NCBI GenBank assembly: GCA_021401465.1 | Contig: JADDMT010000042.1 | Span: forward strand, 124,001 to 188,000 | Direction of reading: 5' to 3' | DNA from: Teratosphaeria epicoccoides | Taxonomy: Eukaryota; Ascomycota; Dothideomycetes; Mycosphaerellales; Teratosphaeriaceae | Length of the DNA stretch: 64,000 nt | Shown: positions 9,859-21,304 of the stretch, piece after piece | Numbering within the stretch: the stretch's first letter is position 1 | How the letters are laid out: every line of letters starts with the position of its first letter | The notes under the pieces: generated by a model | What the model was told of the DNA's origin: nothing | The model's input: the letters and a program-made list of their open reading frames with translations, nothing else | The model's database searches: none | Translations under genes and position numbers: made by a program

Positions 9859-10232
9859 ACGGCGACGAGGCAAATTGATCACACATCGTCCTCACATCAA
9901 GTTTACGGACGGATGTTCCTAGATGATCCACGACCGCTTCCTTAGACCTCTCTCATACTCCAGCTCTGCAAATCTCGCCTGACTCTTACACCAGGCCTTC
10001 GTGCGCATTGAAATCTCGGTCCGTGAATGAGGCGGTGAGCTGGCGTTTGAATTTGTTGGCTCGTGCAGCGTTTGCAGGCGCCTCTGTGCGGAAGAATTCC
10101 TACCTGCTTCAGCTTAAAGTTTCGCGGGTCTGCTAATAGAGCAGAACACTTGACATTGAGCACGACTCCCTGAGTATTGTCTAGGCACGCCCGCGTCGGC
10201 TCCCTTCTTCGAAGATACAGACTAACGGCATC
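9859..10232. other. Convergent intergenic spacer
   Basis: A 374-bp 3'-3' spacer between THOC7 (plus) and the WD40 gene (minus). No gene, repeat or strong hairpin noticed. Confidence 0.5.
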
Positions 10233-11633
10233 TCAGCTCTCATCGATGGCACCAACGCTCTGCTCTACTGTCCCTTCGTCCACTTCGCGCTCTCCCTCTC
10301 CGTCCACCACCACTGTCGCGCCACCCCCCCTCTCCTCCTCACCACCGTGTATCCCATTCCCGTTCGCCGCGCCCTCGATAGACACAGCCCTCCTCTTCCA
10401 CACCCGTACACATCTGTCCACCCCGCCTGTCACGATAGTCTGATCTTCCAACCCTACATCCACACCCAACACCACGCCCTCATGGCCTTGCAGCTCTTGC
10501 AGTACACTTTTGGAGCTCACATCCCACAACACCGTCCTCCCATCCTCACTCCCACACGCTATGAACGCCCAGGTCTGCTGCTCTTGCTCCTCGACCTCTC
10601 CAACAGGTATTTCAGCGCCGTAAGTCCCGAACGCCGTGTTGATGCTGTACTTCTCATTCCCATGCCCCTGATACGTCTTCACCACCCTGCCCTCGACGTA
10701 GTCCCAGAGGCGGAGGCAGTTGTCCAGAGTAGCCGCGAGGACGTACCTCCCATTCGGCGAAAAGCGGACGCTGGCTACAGGCGCATTGTCCTCATGCACC
10801 AACGTCTTCAAACACTGCCCTGTCCCCGTGTCCCAAATCCTTATCAACCCATCACTACTACAGCTCGCAATCAAAGTCCCATCCCTCACGAAATCCACTC
10901 CACTGACCGGATCCGAATGCGCCGGTAAACTTCTCATCAGCCTCGCCGTCCGCACATCCCACAAAAATACCGCCTCATCATAACTTCCCGATACCAACAT
11001 GTTGCCCTTGGGCGAAAAGGCGAGGCTGTAGACGTAGTTGTGGTGGCCGATGAGGGCCACTGGGAGAGCTTTGCCGGCGATCGCGTCCCAGAGGCGGATT
11101 ATTTTGTCGTCGGAGCCGGAGGCGAGGACGAGGGAGTCGGGGGACCAGGAGAGCGTGGAGATGCCGGCGAGGTGGCCTTCGAGGGTGTGGGAGAGGAGGC
11201 CGGTGGTAGCGGACCAGATTTTGAGGGTTGCGTCGGCGGCTGGGAGTCAGTATCAGCGCGTGTTGCGAGTGTGTTGAAGGGTGGTGTGCGTATATCTCTT
11301 ACACCCCGAGGCAATCCACCGTCCATCCGGCGAGAACTTGACTACTGCTACGCCTCGCTTGTGTCCGTGCAATGTCATGTGTAGAGCATAATTCAGGCTT
11401 GTCGGTCGCTCTATCCTTGCTCTTTTCGCTGGAATCCCGTTTTCTGCCTCGTCCTCGTCATCGTCTTCTGGTGTTCGGAGCTCGGGTGGCATTTCTTCAT
11501 CGTACGCGTATTGGAGCGCGGCGTCGTTGAGGCCGCCATCGTGGTGAGGTGGAGTGATGGCGGAATGGCAGTCGGAGCGCTTGCGTTTGGGTGATGATCG
11601 TCGCGAGGGCGAGTGAGAAGTAGTGATGCTCAT
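10233..11633 (-). CDS. SWD3: WDR5/Swd3-like WD40 subunit of COMPASS
   Basis: Two exons, 11633-11303 and 11239-10233, joined across a 63-nt intron (donor GTAAGA, acceptor CTCCCAG), giving 445 residues. The junction restores the WD40 blade ...WIASGSADATLKIW, which confirms it. Seven WD repeats follow an N-terminal extension of about 75 residues that is Ser/Pro- and Asp/Glu-rich. The order YALHMTLHGHKRGVAVVKFSPDG, then SWSPDS, ALIGHHNYVYSLAFSPKGNMLVSGSYDEAVFLWDV and KYSINTAFGTY matches the WDR5/Swd3 family, the scaffold that holds the Set1 H3K4 methyltransferase complex. The C-terminus has an extra low-complexity tail after the last blade. WD40 assignments can be confused with other seven-blade proteins, but the KY-x-x-x-x-x-F insert between late blades is characteristic. 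Confidence 0.88.
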
Positions 11634-12748
11634 GGTGAGGCGGTGGATGGTGGATGTGAGGCGGGGAGGGAAGGTACGTTGGGGCACACGGATGGAAGGG
11701 ACGCGAGAATGGATGCGATGGAATGTGATGGTACTTTACCTCCACACGCTCACATGGCTATGTACGGAGTATCAACCTATCGAAGCCAGATGTGCCGGAT
11801 GTAGCATGTACACTGTGTCGTAGACGACTGGAGTTCCATCAGGTCAACACGTCGCTCAACTGAAACCAGACCATTGCCACAAAATAACTGTCAATTCTTC
11901 TCAAGCGCTCAGCATATAGCTGAAGCAAACTCATGAAAAAGATGATTCTTCGCGTCAGCTGGAGGCAGTGCAATACCAGCGACACGGTGCCCCTGCCTAT
12001 GAGCAAGCTCAGGGAGGCAGCGACCGGCTTCAAAAATAAGATTAATCTTGAAGTCACCGTAGTGACGTTTCAGAGATTAAACTGAAAAGAACAGATACTA
12101 CACTTGATCTGAACAATTGTTAGCAAGTGGGAAAGATCTGATCGGAGGCTGGTGAAGGGGAATTCGTACCTAAGCCAAAAGGCAAAGCTGTGACGGATAT
12201 TAGCAGATGTTCAAGTGGAGGGGGGTTCTGGAGATCACGTACAGAGCTGAGAAAGGAAGAGAAAGGTACGGGGAAATTTGGAGACTTTTATATTCTGTGG
12301 ACGACGCTAGCACGGGCCAACATCTCATCAGGACTGAGTCAGCACTGGGTGATGTGATTGGACGGCGTCGCTCAGATTGAGTCAAGAAGGTTGCTGTGGT
12401 TACGAAGCCTGGGCGGAGTCGCAAAGCAGAGGGCTGTTGTATCCTACTGGTAGATCATAGATGTCAATGCTGTCCCTGGTCGGCGACTCGTGCAATCTAC
12501 TAGCATTGCAGAGTTTGTCGAGAAGCTCGAGTGATTAGCATCCGGAAGAACGGTTCTCAGTCCCAATCAAACTTGAAGCAGTCCTTAGCAGTGCCATCAT
12601 CTGACATCTCTTGGCATCGTTGGCTGATCCACAGGGCATTCCAACGGGATCAGCCGCGTGTTGACACTTCCAAACACAAGCTTCGACACCACCTGCAGCA
12701 GACGGACTTCTCGACTTGGCACCCTCTGGACACTGGAAAACCGACATC
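11634..12748. other. Divergent intergenic region
   Basis: About 1.1 kb between the ATGs of the Swd3-like gene and BUB1. It must hold both promoters. No ORF, repeat or RNA gene stood out. Confidence 0.5.
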
Positions 12749-15700
12749 ATGGCCTCCGACGATCTCATCGACTTTGATGTCATTGAAGGGCATAAAGAGA
12801 ACATTCAAGCTCTCCCCAGCGGCCGCTCCGCAAAAGCCCTCGCACAGCTCTACTCACCACCGCTCGGCGCCCACCCGTCACCTGCTCTCACACAAGACGC
12901 GCATGCCGAAGCTCGAAAGCCATTTGAGGAGGAGCTACGGAATATCGACGAGGCTGACGACCCGCTTGACGTGTACGATCGATATGTGAAATGGACACTC
13001 GCCGCCTATCCTTCCGCCCAGGCGACACCGCGATCCCAACTCTTACCACTCCTTGAACGCGCGACCAAGACCTTCCAGTCGTCAACACCTTACAAGAACG
13101 ATCCACGATATTTGAAGCTCTGGCTCCACTACATCAGACTATTTTCCGACGCGCCACGCGAGGTTTTCGTGTTCCTGGCGCGGCACGGAATCGGCGAGAG
13201 TCTGGCGTTGTATTACGAAGAGTTTGCGGCGTGGCTGGAGAACGCCGGCAGGTGGAATCAAGCAGAAGAGATATACAAGATGGGTATCGAGAAGGAGGCA
13301 GCACCCGCGGCAAGGTTGCTGCGCAAATTTGGCGAGTTCGAACAACGAAAAGGAGCGAGACCTCAAGATGCAGCAGGACCTTCGAGCCCAGCTTTACCTC
13401 TGGCGAGGCCAGTGCTGGCTGCAAGGATTGACCCATTCGCTGCTACTTCTTCACCCTCCACTGGACAACAGCGGGCGCGCTCGACCGCTTCCAGGAAGAG
13501 CAAGAGCACGAAGATGGCCATCTTCTCTGACAGTGACGAGGCATCATCCAGACCAGCCTCCGGCAGCGGCTCCAAAGGCTGGGACAACATTGGATCACTG
13601 GCAGAGCGGAAGAAGGAGAATGCAGTGCAGGCGAAGCCCTGGACAGGCGAGAAGATGACGGGAGGCAAGACGAACGGAGGCATGCAGAAACTCATGATAT
13701 TCAAGGATAAGGTAAGTCAGCCCTGCTTATATGCACACGGTGCTTCACTATATTTACGAATGCAGGACTAAATAACGCCCGTAGTCAACTAAACGATCAT
13801 TACCATCACATATACAACGTTCTTTGCTTGGCGTTAACAGTGAGCAGCAGTGCGTCCGGAATCCAAAAACGGGCAGGCTAGAGTGTGTTTATGTAAACCT
13901 TGAGGCTGTATACCCGGAAGTCGAATCAGCTGCGAAGGAGAACTGCTTTGAGGAGCTGCGAGCCAGGCATCGTGGATGGCTTGATAAGGACTGGAGCCGG
14001 CCGAACGAAACAAAATCGAAGCCGGTGGCCGAGACGAAATTGCAAATACACCAAGATCCGGAGCCACAAGTGCCAGACCCTCGCGAGGACTCCTTTGGTC
14101 TACTCTCTGAATCGTCAAATCGAGCCAAGCCCAAGCAACGAGGATTTAAGATCTTCGAGGATGCATCCCCAGAGCCAAGTCCATCCACAGAGCCGTCTAC
14201 CGAAGACAGAGTGCTCATTGAGTCATTCTCGGAGACAATGGCTCTCAACGACGAGAATGACGAGAACGCACCACCAAAGACCGACAAGGAGATCGCGCGG
14301 CAGGTGCGACGAGAAGAGCGCCAGAATCGCACTCGGAAAATCCAGGTCATGGATGTCAAACATATCAAGAACGAAACCAAAACCATTCAACTCAACCTCG
14401 ACTCTCCCACGGGACCAGCAAAGTTGAAGCGCAAGAAGTCAGCAACTCAGGCCGAGCCAACCATGACGATCAACACCAAGGAAGCCATGGATGAGATCTA
14501 CGGCATTTTCAGTCAGCCACTTCCATCACAGGCAAAACAAACGGATGGCGAAGAAGAAGACAGCGATGACGATTATACTACTGGCGATGAGAGCACAAAC
14601 ACTGGAAAGCTTTCTGGCACAGCTAGCGAGTATGGTGAAGAGACTCGCAGAGAGATGCTGAATGCGAGCCAGGCGCAACAAACGGATGGGCAAACACAAG
14701 GTGATGTATCTGGCTGGTCGGACTTCACACGAAGCAAGCACATACCTGACGCTGTCGATGGCGCGTCAGAGTCAGCACCAAGCACAAGTTGGGATGTATA
14801 CGGAGATTGCGATGGACCGGCAGAGGAAGAAGACATAATCACTCCCCAAGATGAGAACCCGCGAACGTTATTTGTGCCTGTGCCGCCAGAAGACTACGAG
14901 CCTCCGACCAGCCAATTCCGCGACATGAAAATGCTGCCCAATCATCGGTTACCTTTCATGACGCCGATCGTGGAGCAGACAGAGTCTTCCTTAGGTGCGG
15001 CGACGGCTCAGACAGAAAAGCAATACTTTGCGGCCAAGACACCCAGCCGCAAGACGAATGGAGCGCAAAGTCAGATGCCGGAACCTGATGAGCTCGCGAG
15101 TAGCCCCTTTCAGGAAGTCACCACGGAACTGGCAGAGGACAAGCGCAAAGTACTGCAGCCGATTCGAACGAAGAGTACCAAAGGAACGATCGCGCTGGGT
15201 GCTGGAACGGCGAAGTCGCAGATCGCGGCCAAGATCAGGTCAACTGCGGCTCCTGAGCCGGTGCAGAAAGGTCCAATCGTCAAGGAGGAGCAATGTAACC
15301 CTATGGATCCGTACCTCCGCCAGATGATCTTGTCACAGATCAAGCCCCCCTTGACGTCGTATGATGGATACCAGGAGCATCTCGAGACTACCTCTGGGCG
15401 TGCGCCGGAGGTCAGGAAGTATATTCGCACCTTGCAAAAGGCGAGTCGGAGCAGCGTCAATCTTGACAAGACTGCTTCGACGCTGTCACTCCCGCCCATG
15501 CTGTCACTCGCAGGTGCAGAGGGCATGTACACCATCAAGCGGGAGCTCGGCGCCGGTACTTTCGCGCCCGTCTATCTCGTTGAGAATTCCGCCGCTGTCG
15601 CTCTTGCGGAGAGAGATCCGACTGAAGACAACCGTCCCTCATCTCGCGACGTGGTAAAGGCAGCGCATCGAAAGGTCTTGGAGGCGGTCAAGATGGAAGA

Positions 15701-16598
15701 CCCACCGAGCACGTGGGAGTTCTACATCCTGCGCCAATCACATCGCCGTCTAGGCGTCTCTCGCGCAGCTGAAAGCATCGTCCGAGCCCACGAGATGCAC
15801 CTCTTCCACGATGAATGCTTTCTGGTCGAAGAATACCGCGACCAAGGCACCCTGCTCGACCTTGTCAACATCGCCCGCCTCGAGAATGCCAACGGCGGCG
15901 GTATGGACGAGATGCTAGCCATGTGGCTCACCGTCGAGCTCCTCCGCACGACAGAAGCCCTGCACAGCAAACAACTCATCCACGGCGACCTCAAAGGTGA
16001 CAACGTCCTCGTCCGCTTCGATGACCCAGGTGAGGAGGTCGACTGGAGTCCCACTTACTTTCCTTCCGGTGCGCACGGCTGGGCAAGCAAAGGTATCTGC
16101 CTCATCGACTTCGGCCGCGGCATCGATATGAAGCAGTTCGTCCCCAACGTCGCGTTCATCGCAGACTGGAAAACCAGCGAAGCGGACTGCGCGGAAATGC
16201 GCGAGCTGCGTCCTTGGACGTACCAGATCGATTATCACGGTCTCGCGGGGATCATTCACTCTTTGCTGTTCGGGAAGTACATGGAGACGTTGGCGGAGAA
16301 GTCTGCGGGGTTGGGACTGGGGAGTGGGCAGACGAAGACGTATAGGATAAGGGAGAATTTTAAGCGGTATTGGCAGGTCGAGTTGTGGCAGGAGACGTTC
16401 GGGCTGTTGCTGAATCCTTTGGCGCACGTGGGGATCGAGGAGGGGTCGAGGATGCCGTGCGTGCGTGGCATGAGAGGGCTGAGAGAGCGCATGGAAATTT
16501 GGCTCGAGGAGAACTGTGAGAGGGGAGTGGGCCTGAAGGGCATGATCTCGAAGATGGAAGTGGTGATACGAGAGAAGAGGAGGAGGGGCGGACGCTAG
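12749..16598 (+). CDS. BUB1: Spindle-checkpoint kinase Bub1 (Mad3-like N-terminus)
   Basis: Exon 1 is 12749-13711 (321 codons, donor GTAAGT). Exon 2 starts at about 13845-13851 (which of the overlapping AGs is used is unresolved) and ends at 16598, giving about 1236 residues. N-terminus: a KEN box at residues 16-18 and the Mad3/Bub1 homology region (ERATKTFQSSTPYKNDPRYLKLWLHYIRL). A second KEN lies before the end of exon 1. A GLEBS-like Bub3-binding motif (TINTKEAMDEIYGIFSQPL) lies at about 14465-14521. The C-terminal kinase domain (about 15526-16450) has GAGTFAPVYLVEN, an AVK lysine, the catalytic loop HGDLKGDNVL and the DFG segment LIDFGRG. The family monitors kinetochore attachment and delays anaphase. 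The fused KEN-plus-kinase layout resembles SldA-type proteins of filamentous fungi. Confidence 0.93.
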
Positions 16599-16971
16599 TA
16601 TGTGGTTGTCCTTTGCGCTCCAATGCAGCGAGCCCGGTCGCTGAGATCCGTTTACCGTCAGATTCGATTGCGGGCGGCATCGCTCAGTGTCCTAACCTGG
16701 CCTTGCCGGCCACGAACTATCAGCTGAGTCCACAGACTCCAATTCCTCTTCACCCCGCATCCGTCTGTCTCATTCTTCCTCTCCTTCCAGCACCATTGGT
16801 AATGCTGCTTGTTGGCGTTCTTGCAGCAGTCATCGAAATAGCAATTACTCATGTTATGATCATCGTGACACTAGCACCGGAAATCCATCCTGATGAGTGT
16901 GACACTTCCCTCGTCCGTGTCGGCAGTCAGCTTACCTGGCGATGCGGCGCATCGTCACAGGTAGTATGGGC
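16599..16971. other. Convergent intergenic spacer
   Basis: A 373-bp spacer downstream of BUB1 and of the minus-strand 2EXR gene. Nothing recognised. Confidence 0.45.
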
Positions 16972-17457
16972 TCATTGCTTGCGTTTCGCTGTCGCGCCGG
17001 CATTGGCAGTCGGCGTCCCGGGTACAGATGGGAGGTTTTGGGAATTAATTTCCAGACTTTGGTGACGGAGGTAGATGTGCGCGCGAGGAGGCAAAGGAAG
17101 CACGGTAACGTGCATTGTCGCAGGAGCTCTTTGGGTCGATGGATTTGGGAGTGTGAGTGCACGCATGTTGGCTTTCTGGGGGTAGTCGGACAATCGAAGG
17201 CTGGTGAGGCTGTCGAAGAAGTGTAGATTTGTGATCGCATGCTTCCTCTCAGCAGTGGTGAGGATGAAGGTGTTGGACTGTAGGAAGATCGGCTGGCATT
17301 CCTTGTACGTCAGGCGGTTGACCAATAGCAGAGACGTCCTCCCGTCATGTGAGGGAGTCGACGCCCGCCTGAAGGTCGAGCCCGATGGAAGCGCGTGCTT
17401 GTATATCATGACCCGAAGCTCGGCGGGAAGGGTGGTGAAGAGGTTTGTAGTTTTCAT
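16972..17457 (-). CDS. 2EXR/F-box-like small protein, paralogue 1
   Basis: 161 residues, intronless. The N-terminus FTTLPAELRVMIYKHALPSG is the fungal 2EXR/F-box-like signature (LPxELRxxIY). It is followed by a hydrophobic LLLVNRLTYKECQPIFLQSNTFIL segment shared with the two neighbouring family members at 18.1 and 21.8 kb. The family is expanded in Dothideomycetes and has no established function; a role as a substrate adaptor is only inferred from the F-box resemblance. At 161 residues it is shorter than many members, and the last 60 residues look less conserved, so the C-terminus may be truncated or altered by an unseen intron. Confidence 0.65.
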   Translation of the reverse strand: MKTTNLFTTLPAELRVMIYKHALPSGSTFRRASTPSHDGRTSLLLVNRLTYKECQPIFLQSNTFILTTAERKHAITNLHFFDSLTSLRLSDYPQKANMRALTLPNPSTQRAPATMHVTVLPLPPRAHIYLRHQSLEINSQNLPSVPGTPTANAGATAKRKQ

Positions 17458-17496
17458 GTCGGGCGATGGCTACGAGTGCAGTCAGATCTCAGGGTC

Positions 17497-17551
17497 TGTC
17501 GAGACATTGGTGTGTCGAGATATTGGTGTGTCGAGATATTGGTGTGTCTCG
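17497..17551. repeat. 16-bp tandem repeat, 3.4 copies
   Basis: Unit TGTCGAGA(C/T)ATTGGTG at 17497, 17513 and 17529, with a partial fourth copy from 17545. It lies 40 bp upstream of the start of the minus-strand 2EXR gene, that is, in its promoter or leader. Confidence 0.95.
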
Positions 17552-18104
17552 TACTAATTTGCAAATTGTTGTGAGGCGACAGCTGAGTTTTGTTTTCGGT
17601 GTTGTAAGTCTAGCAGAAATATAGGCGTTAACACGTTGAACGGATCGAATGTTGGTATTCATACGTGCCGGCTTCTTTGTGTAACAAAAGATTGTTCTTT
17701 ACAGAGCGCGCATGCAGCATGCGCGACCAATTGCACTGACGACGCGTCGCGAAAGACAGGCTCAAGAGAAAGCTTGTCAAAAGTGAGCAGCCGAACACGC
17801 TTTTGTTACTCAGGCTGGTCGACGTCGTCCCAACAGCACAGATCTGATGCAAATGGTGTTCGTGCATACCGAGCGGCCACGACCACACTGATCGGATTGT
17901 CGGTGACCCGACCTCTCACCTCGTGACCGTCACCCAAAACAAATTCTCTGCAGGATCCGAGTGAAATTTGCAATCCTCCAAAGCCTCGATGATGGCAGCC
18001 TGAACACCATCGAAGACACGCACCTGAACCATTCCTTCGCATCTGCTCTCCTCATGGCCTTCGTCGACAGATGGCGGGCCACATTTGCCGCCAAGATGAA
18101 TTGC
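17552..18104. other. Intergenic region
   Basis: About 550 bp between two minus-strand 2EXR genes. No supported gene. Confidence 0.45.
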
Positions 18105-18902
18105 TCACCATAGCGAGCTATCCATCTTACCCAGCTTTTTAAAGAAAATTAGCCATCTTGTACAGGTCTTCTTGAGGGCATTTTCTTCAGCCCTGTTGAG
18201 GGCGTCTTCAAGTGAATCATACTTGGCAGGCACATCTTGAATTGCCCCGTAGATGCCGACGAAGTGGAAGTTGCAGAACCGAACATCCGCCCCGTTCTGT
18301 AGAGCGTCGCCCCGTAGGACGTAAGTGCCAGGTGTCAAGTAATCGAGCATGAAGCCTGCTGGTGCATCTCCCGACTGAACGCATGACCCGGCACTGGTCA
18401 GCAAATTTTTGAATCGCCGCAGATCGAGTGCCTCCCCACCTCCCTCCTCGCGAGGAGGAGACCCATAATTGATGATTGTTTTTGCCGGACGTGAGGCGCT
18501 CGCCACTGAATGCCGAACTTGCAAGCATCTTGGATCCTGAGCATCAAGGCTCCGGTCGATACAAACCTGCGTAATACCATCCAAGAATGATGGGCGGATG
18601 ATTGCCTTCAGCCAGTTCTCTGCGCTCATAATAACTGTGTTAGCTGCAAGCAGGATTGCGTAGCATTCGTGGTGTGTAAGGCGGTCTGTTAGAACATAGA
18701 CTCCTAAGCCAACGTCTCGATGAAGTGCAAGCCGTGCTTGTAGCTTACCAACGAGGAGCAAACAGACGTGGAAGCTTGCTTTGTGAAATAGATCGGCATC
18801 GCAGGAGCGCGCCCTTGGGCAAAGCGGATCGTAGATCAGGACTCTGAGCTCGGCTTGCAGCTTCACGAAGAGATTCTGTTGTGCCATGGTTGACTCGCTC
18901 AT
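18105..18902 (-). CDS. 2EXR/F-box-like protein, paralogue 2
   Basis: Exons 18902-18749 and 18685-18105, about 244 residues with the ATG at 18902; in-frame ATGs at 18986 and 18887 are alternatives. A 63-nt intron (donor GTAAGC at 18748, acceptor TAACAG) is proposed. Removing it gives LLVDRLTHHECYAILLAANTV, which aligns with LLVNRLTYKECQPIFL in the gene to its left. Because the intron is a multiple of three and has no stop, the unspliced frame is also open. The leading motif is altered to LQAELRVLIY, with Gln replacing the usual Pro. The C-terminal half ends in a Lys-rich helix. The family is 2EXR-like, function unknown. Confidence 0.6.
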   Translation of the reverse strand: MSESTMAQQNLFVKLQAELRVLIYDPLCPRARSCDADLFHKASFHVCLLLVGKLQARLALHRDVGLGVYVLTDRLTHHECYAILLAANTVIMSAENWLKAIIRPSFLDGITQVCIDRSLDAQDPRCLQVRHSVASASRPAKTIINYGSPPREEGGGEALDLRRFKNLLTSAGSCVQSGDAPAGFMLDYLTPGTYVLRGDALQNGADVRFCNFHFVGIYGAIQDVPAKYDSLEDALNRAEENALKKTCTRWLIFFKKLGKMDSSLW

Positions 18903-18986
18903 AGGCAGTGTTGGGTTTGGTGTGTAGAGGAAGGCCAGGCCGCCAATGCTTGATTGAAGGCGCGGAGATGTTGTTGTTGGAGTCAA

Positions 18987-19998
18987 AATATCCTGTCAAG
19001 TGTCTAAGGTGGATTTTGAGCTGCCCCCCTGTATATAGCGGCATGATGCATATGATCATGCCGATTGTTACTGAACGTAGAAAAGCATGGAAATCTGGCA
19101 ATAGTAAGGCTTGCACGTGTCAATGGGCATTTGAACGCGGCGAGCCGGCACTGAGGCATACAGTGGAATGCGATCAATGGTAGACTGGGGACTTTTGTGC
19201 TGGAGGGTAGTTCGCCATGCTATGTTGATTTTGTACAGTGTGGTTAGGCGATTCGTAGGTATCCTTGTAGTCTTGCCAGTCAGGCTGCCATACTTTCTGC
19301 CAATTCCGTGACCGTGTAGCCACCACATTCCCGTCCTCGTGGCTTGCGATGACGATGTTAGAGGCTGCGAAGAGCAACTCAGGGACTATTGGCGGCTCAG
19401 CATGTGTGGCCAAGGGGCGTGGCAGGCGCCTGAAACTCGCTGGGCATCGCTACGGTCTTGATACGCGACGTCGCCTCCATCAGCTTACCTTACCCCTTTA
19501 TTGTGCGGACTGATTCTCGCTTTCTTCTGCCACAGTCACTCATTCACCATACTCTACGACACCTGGTGCATTCTCAAGAGTGGAGACGTGCATTTGGTAA
19601 TACGTAAATAGAGCGGGCGAGCGTTTTCCCCATAGAACCTAATCCTAACCCACCTGGGCAGAGGCAGACCCACCACCCAGGAACCTCTCAACGAGCTCCA
19701 GTCCAACATCAACAGCCTTACTCCGAATTTCACAGCTCGACACCTCGACACCGACGAGCCGGGTAGTATTTGCTGATGACGTACTTGTGTACTACCATCT
19801 TCTATCACATGCGCCGGTAGCACTGGCGCACGTGCTTGCCGTACCTGGAACAAGAGCCAGCACATGATATCCTGGGAGTAGCCGCCCCACACGCGACCAT
19901 TAGAGAGGCAGCAGTCCGGAACTTCACTTGGACGAAGCACAAGCTCCAGTCACTTGCGGCCCCGCTCAGATGAGGCCGCAAGCGGGAGGCTCAAGGAC
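18987..19998. other. Divergent intergenic region
   Basis: About 1 kb between the 2EXR gene and the carrier gene. A minus ORF of 128 residues (19554-19940) lies directly in the carrier promoter region and has no family features, so it is not called. Confidence 0.45.
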
Positions 19999-21179
19999 AT
20001 GAGCACAACCACCGCACAACATCCTGCATCCATATCTTCAGCGGCGCGAGCACCTACGAATCCGCTGAAGACCTTCACACCGCACAATCCGAGCAACGTC
20101 AGCACCGCCATGGCGTCGACCGCTGGCGCGACGCCTCCGACGCCTCCGTTGAACCGCGGGTTCAGAGAATGGGTAAGTCAAATGGTGATCGCTTCTTTCA
20201 TCGCGGGCGGCATAGCAGGCGCGGTGAGTAGGACGGTAGTCAGTCCACTGGAGAGATTGAAGATCTTGTTGCAGGTGCAGAGCACAGGGCATACGGAGTA
20301 CAAGATGTCCATTGGGAAGGCGCTGGCAAAAATCTGGCGAGAGGAGGGATTCAAGGGCATGATGGCTGGCAATGGAACAAATTGCATACGCATTGTGCCG
20401 TACTCTGCCGTTCAATTCGGAGCGTACAACCTGTATAAACCGGTAAGCACGCAATTGAAGCTGGGATCGGGCGCTGGTGACACTGATCGCGATATTCCTA
20501 GTACTTCGAGGTCACCAAAGATCAGCCACTCTCGCCATGGCGACGCCTGATATGCGGTGCCTGCGCCGGCATCACTTCCGTCACCTTCACCTACCCGCTC
20601 GACATTGTCCGCACGCGCCTGAGCATCCAGAGCGCATCCTTTCAAAGCCTCAAGAAACAGACAGCTATCGGACAGCCAGCGCAAAAGCTGCCAGGAATGT
20701 GGGAGACGATGGTGGCTATTACCAAGACCGAAGGCGGCTTCTCGGCTCTCTACCGCGGCATCGTACCAACCATCGCAGGCGTTGCACCATACGTTGGTCT
20801 CAACTTCATGATCTATGAGAGTATCAGACAGTACTTCACACCAGAAGGCCACGGTAACCCAAGCGCGGCCGGCAAGCTCTGTGCAGGTGCCATCTCTGGC
20901 GCTGTGGCTCAGACGTGCACCTACCCGCTCGATGTGCTCAGGAGGAGGTTCCAGATCAATACCATGAGCGGCATGGGATATCAGTACAAGAGCATATTCG
21001 ATGCAGTGCGCGTGATCGTGGGCAACGAGGGCATGAGAGGGCTATACAAGGGTATTGCGCCAAATCTGCTGAAGGTTGCGCCGAGCATGGCGAGCTCTTG
21101 GCTTAGCTTTGAGATGACCCGCGACTTTTTCTTGAGCCTGAAGCCAGAGGATGAGAGTAGGGATGCAGGATTGCAATGA
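19999..21179 (+). CDS. Mitochondrial carrier, Ypr011c type
   Basis: Exons 19999-20442 and 20502-21179, with a 59-nt intron (GTAAGC ... CCTAG), make 373 residues. An in-frame ATG at 19954 is an alternative start. Three carrier repeats are visible, each with the PX[DE]XX[RK] signature: SPLERLK, YPLDIVRTR and YPLDVLRRR. The second halves match too: EEGFKGMMAGNGTNCIRIVPYSAVQF, EGGFSALYRGIVPTIAGVAPYVGLNF and EGMRGLYKGIAPNLLKVAPSMASSW. The combination NGTNCIRIVPYSAVQF and the overall spacing fit the inner-membrane family of yeast Ypr011c, reported to carry adenosine 5'-phosphosulfate, close to the CoA and ATP-Mg carriers. The substrate is therefore inferred. A Ser/Thr/Pro-rich extension of about 50 residues precedes the first helix. 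The stop codon lies inside the first unit of a 23-bp tandem repeat. Confidence 0.88.
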
Positions 21180-21304
21180 GATATGAAGAAGGATTGCAAT
21201 GAGACATGAGCAGGATTGCAACGAGACATGAAGAAGGACTGCGATGAGACATGCAGAAGGGCTGCCACGAGATATGAAGAAGGATTGCAGTCAGACATCA
21301 AGAG
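21168..21304 (+). repeat. 23-bp tandem repeat at the 3' end of the carrier gene
   Basis: Six diverged units starting at 21168, 21191, 21213, 21236, 21259 and 21282. The consensus is GGATTGCAATGAGACATGAA plus GAA, and one unit is 22 bp. Unit 1 overlaps the last codons and the TGA of the carrier gene, so the array begins in coding sequence and continues through the 3' UTR. Confidence 0.93.

Noticed and set aside
13824..16598. Second half of BUB1 read as a separate kinase gene starting at 13824
   Set aside because: The upstream exon ends in a strong GTAAGT donor in the right phase, and Mad3-like and kinase halves form the known single protein.
19554..19940. 128-codon minus ORF upstream of the carrier gene
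   Set aside because: No recognisable domain, atypical composition, and it occupies the promoter of a well-supported gene.
20175..20220. GTAAGT donor-like site and AG in the first exon of the mitochondrial carrier
   Set aside because: Removing this stretch would delete the first transmembrane part (ASFIAGGIAG), which is conserved in the family, so it is coding sequence.
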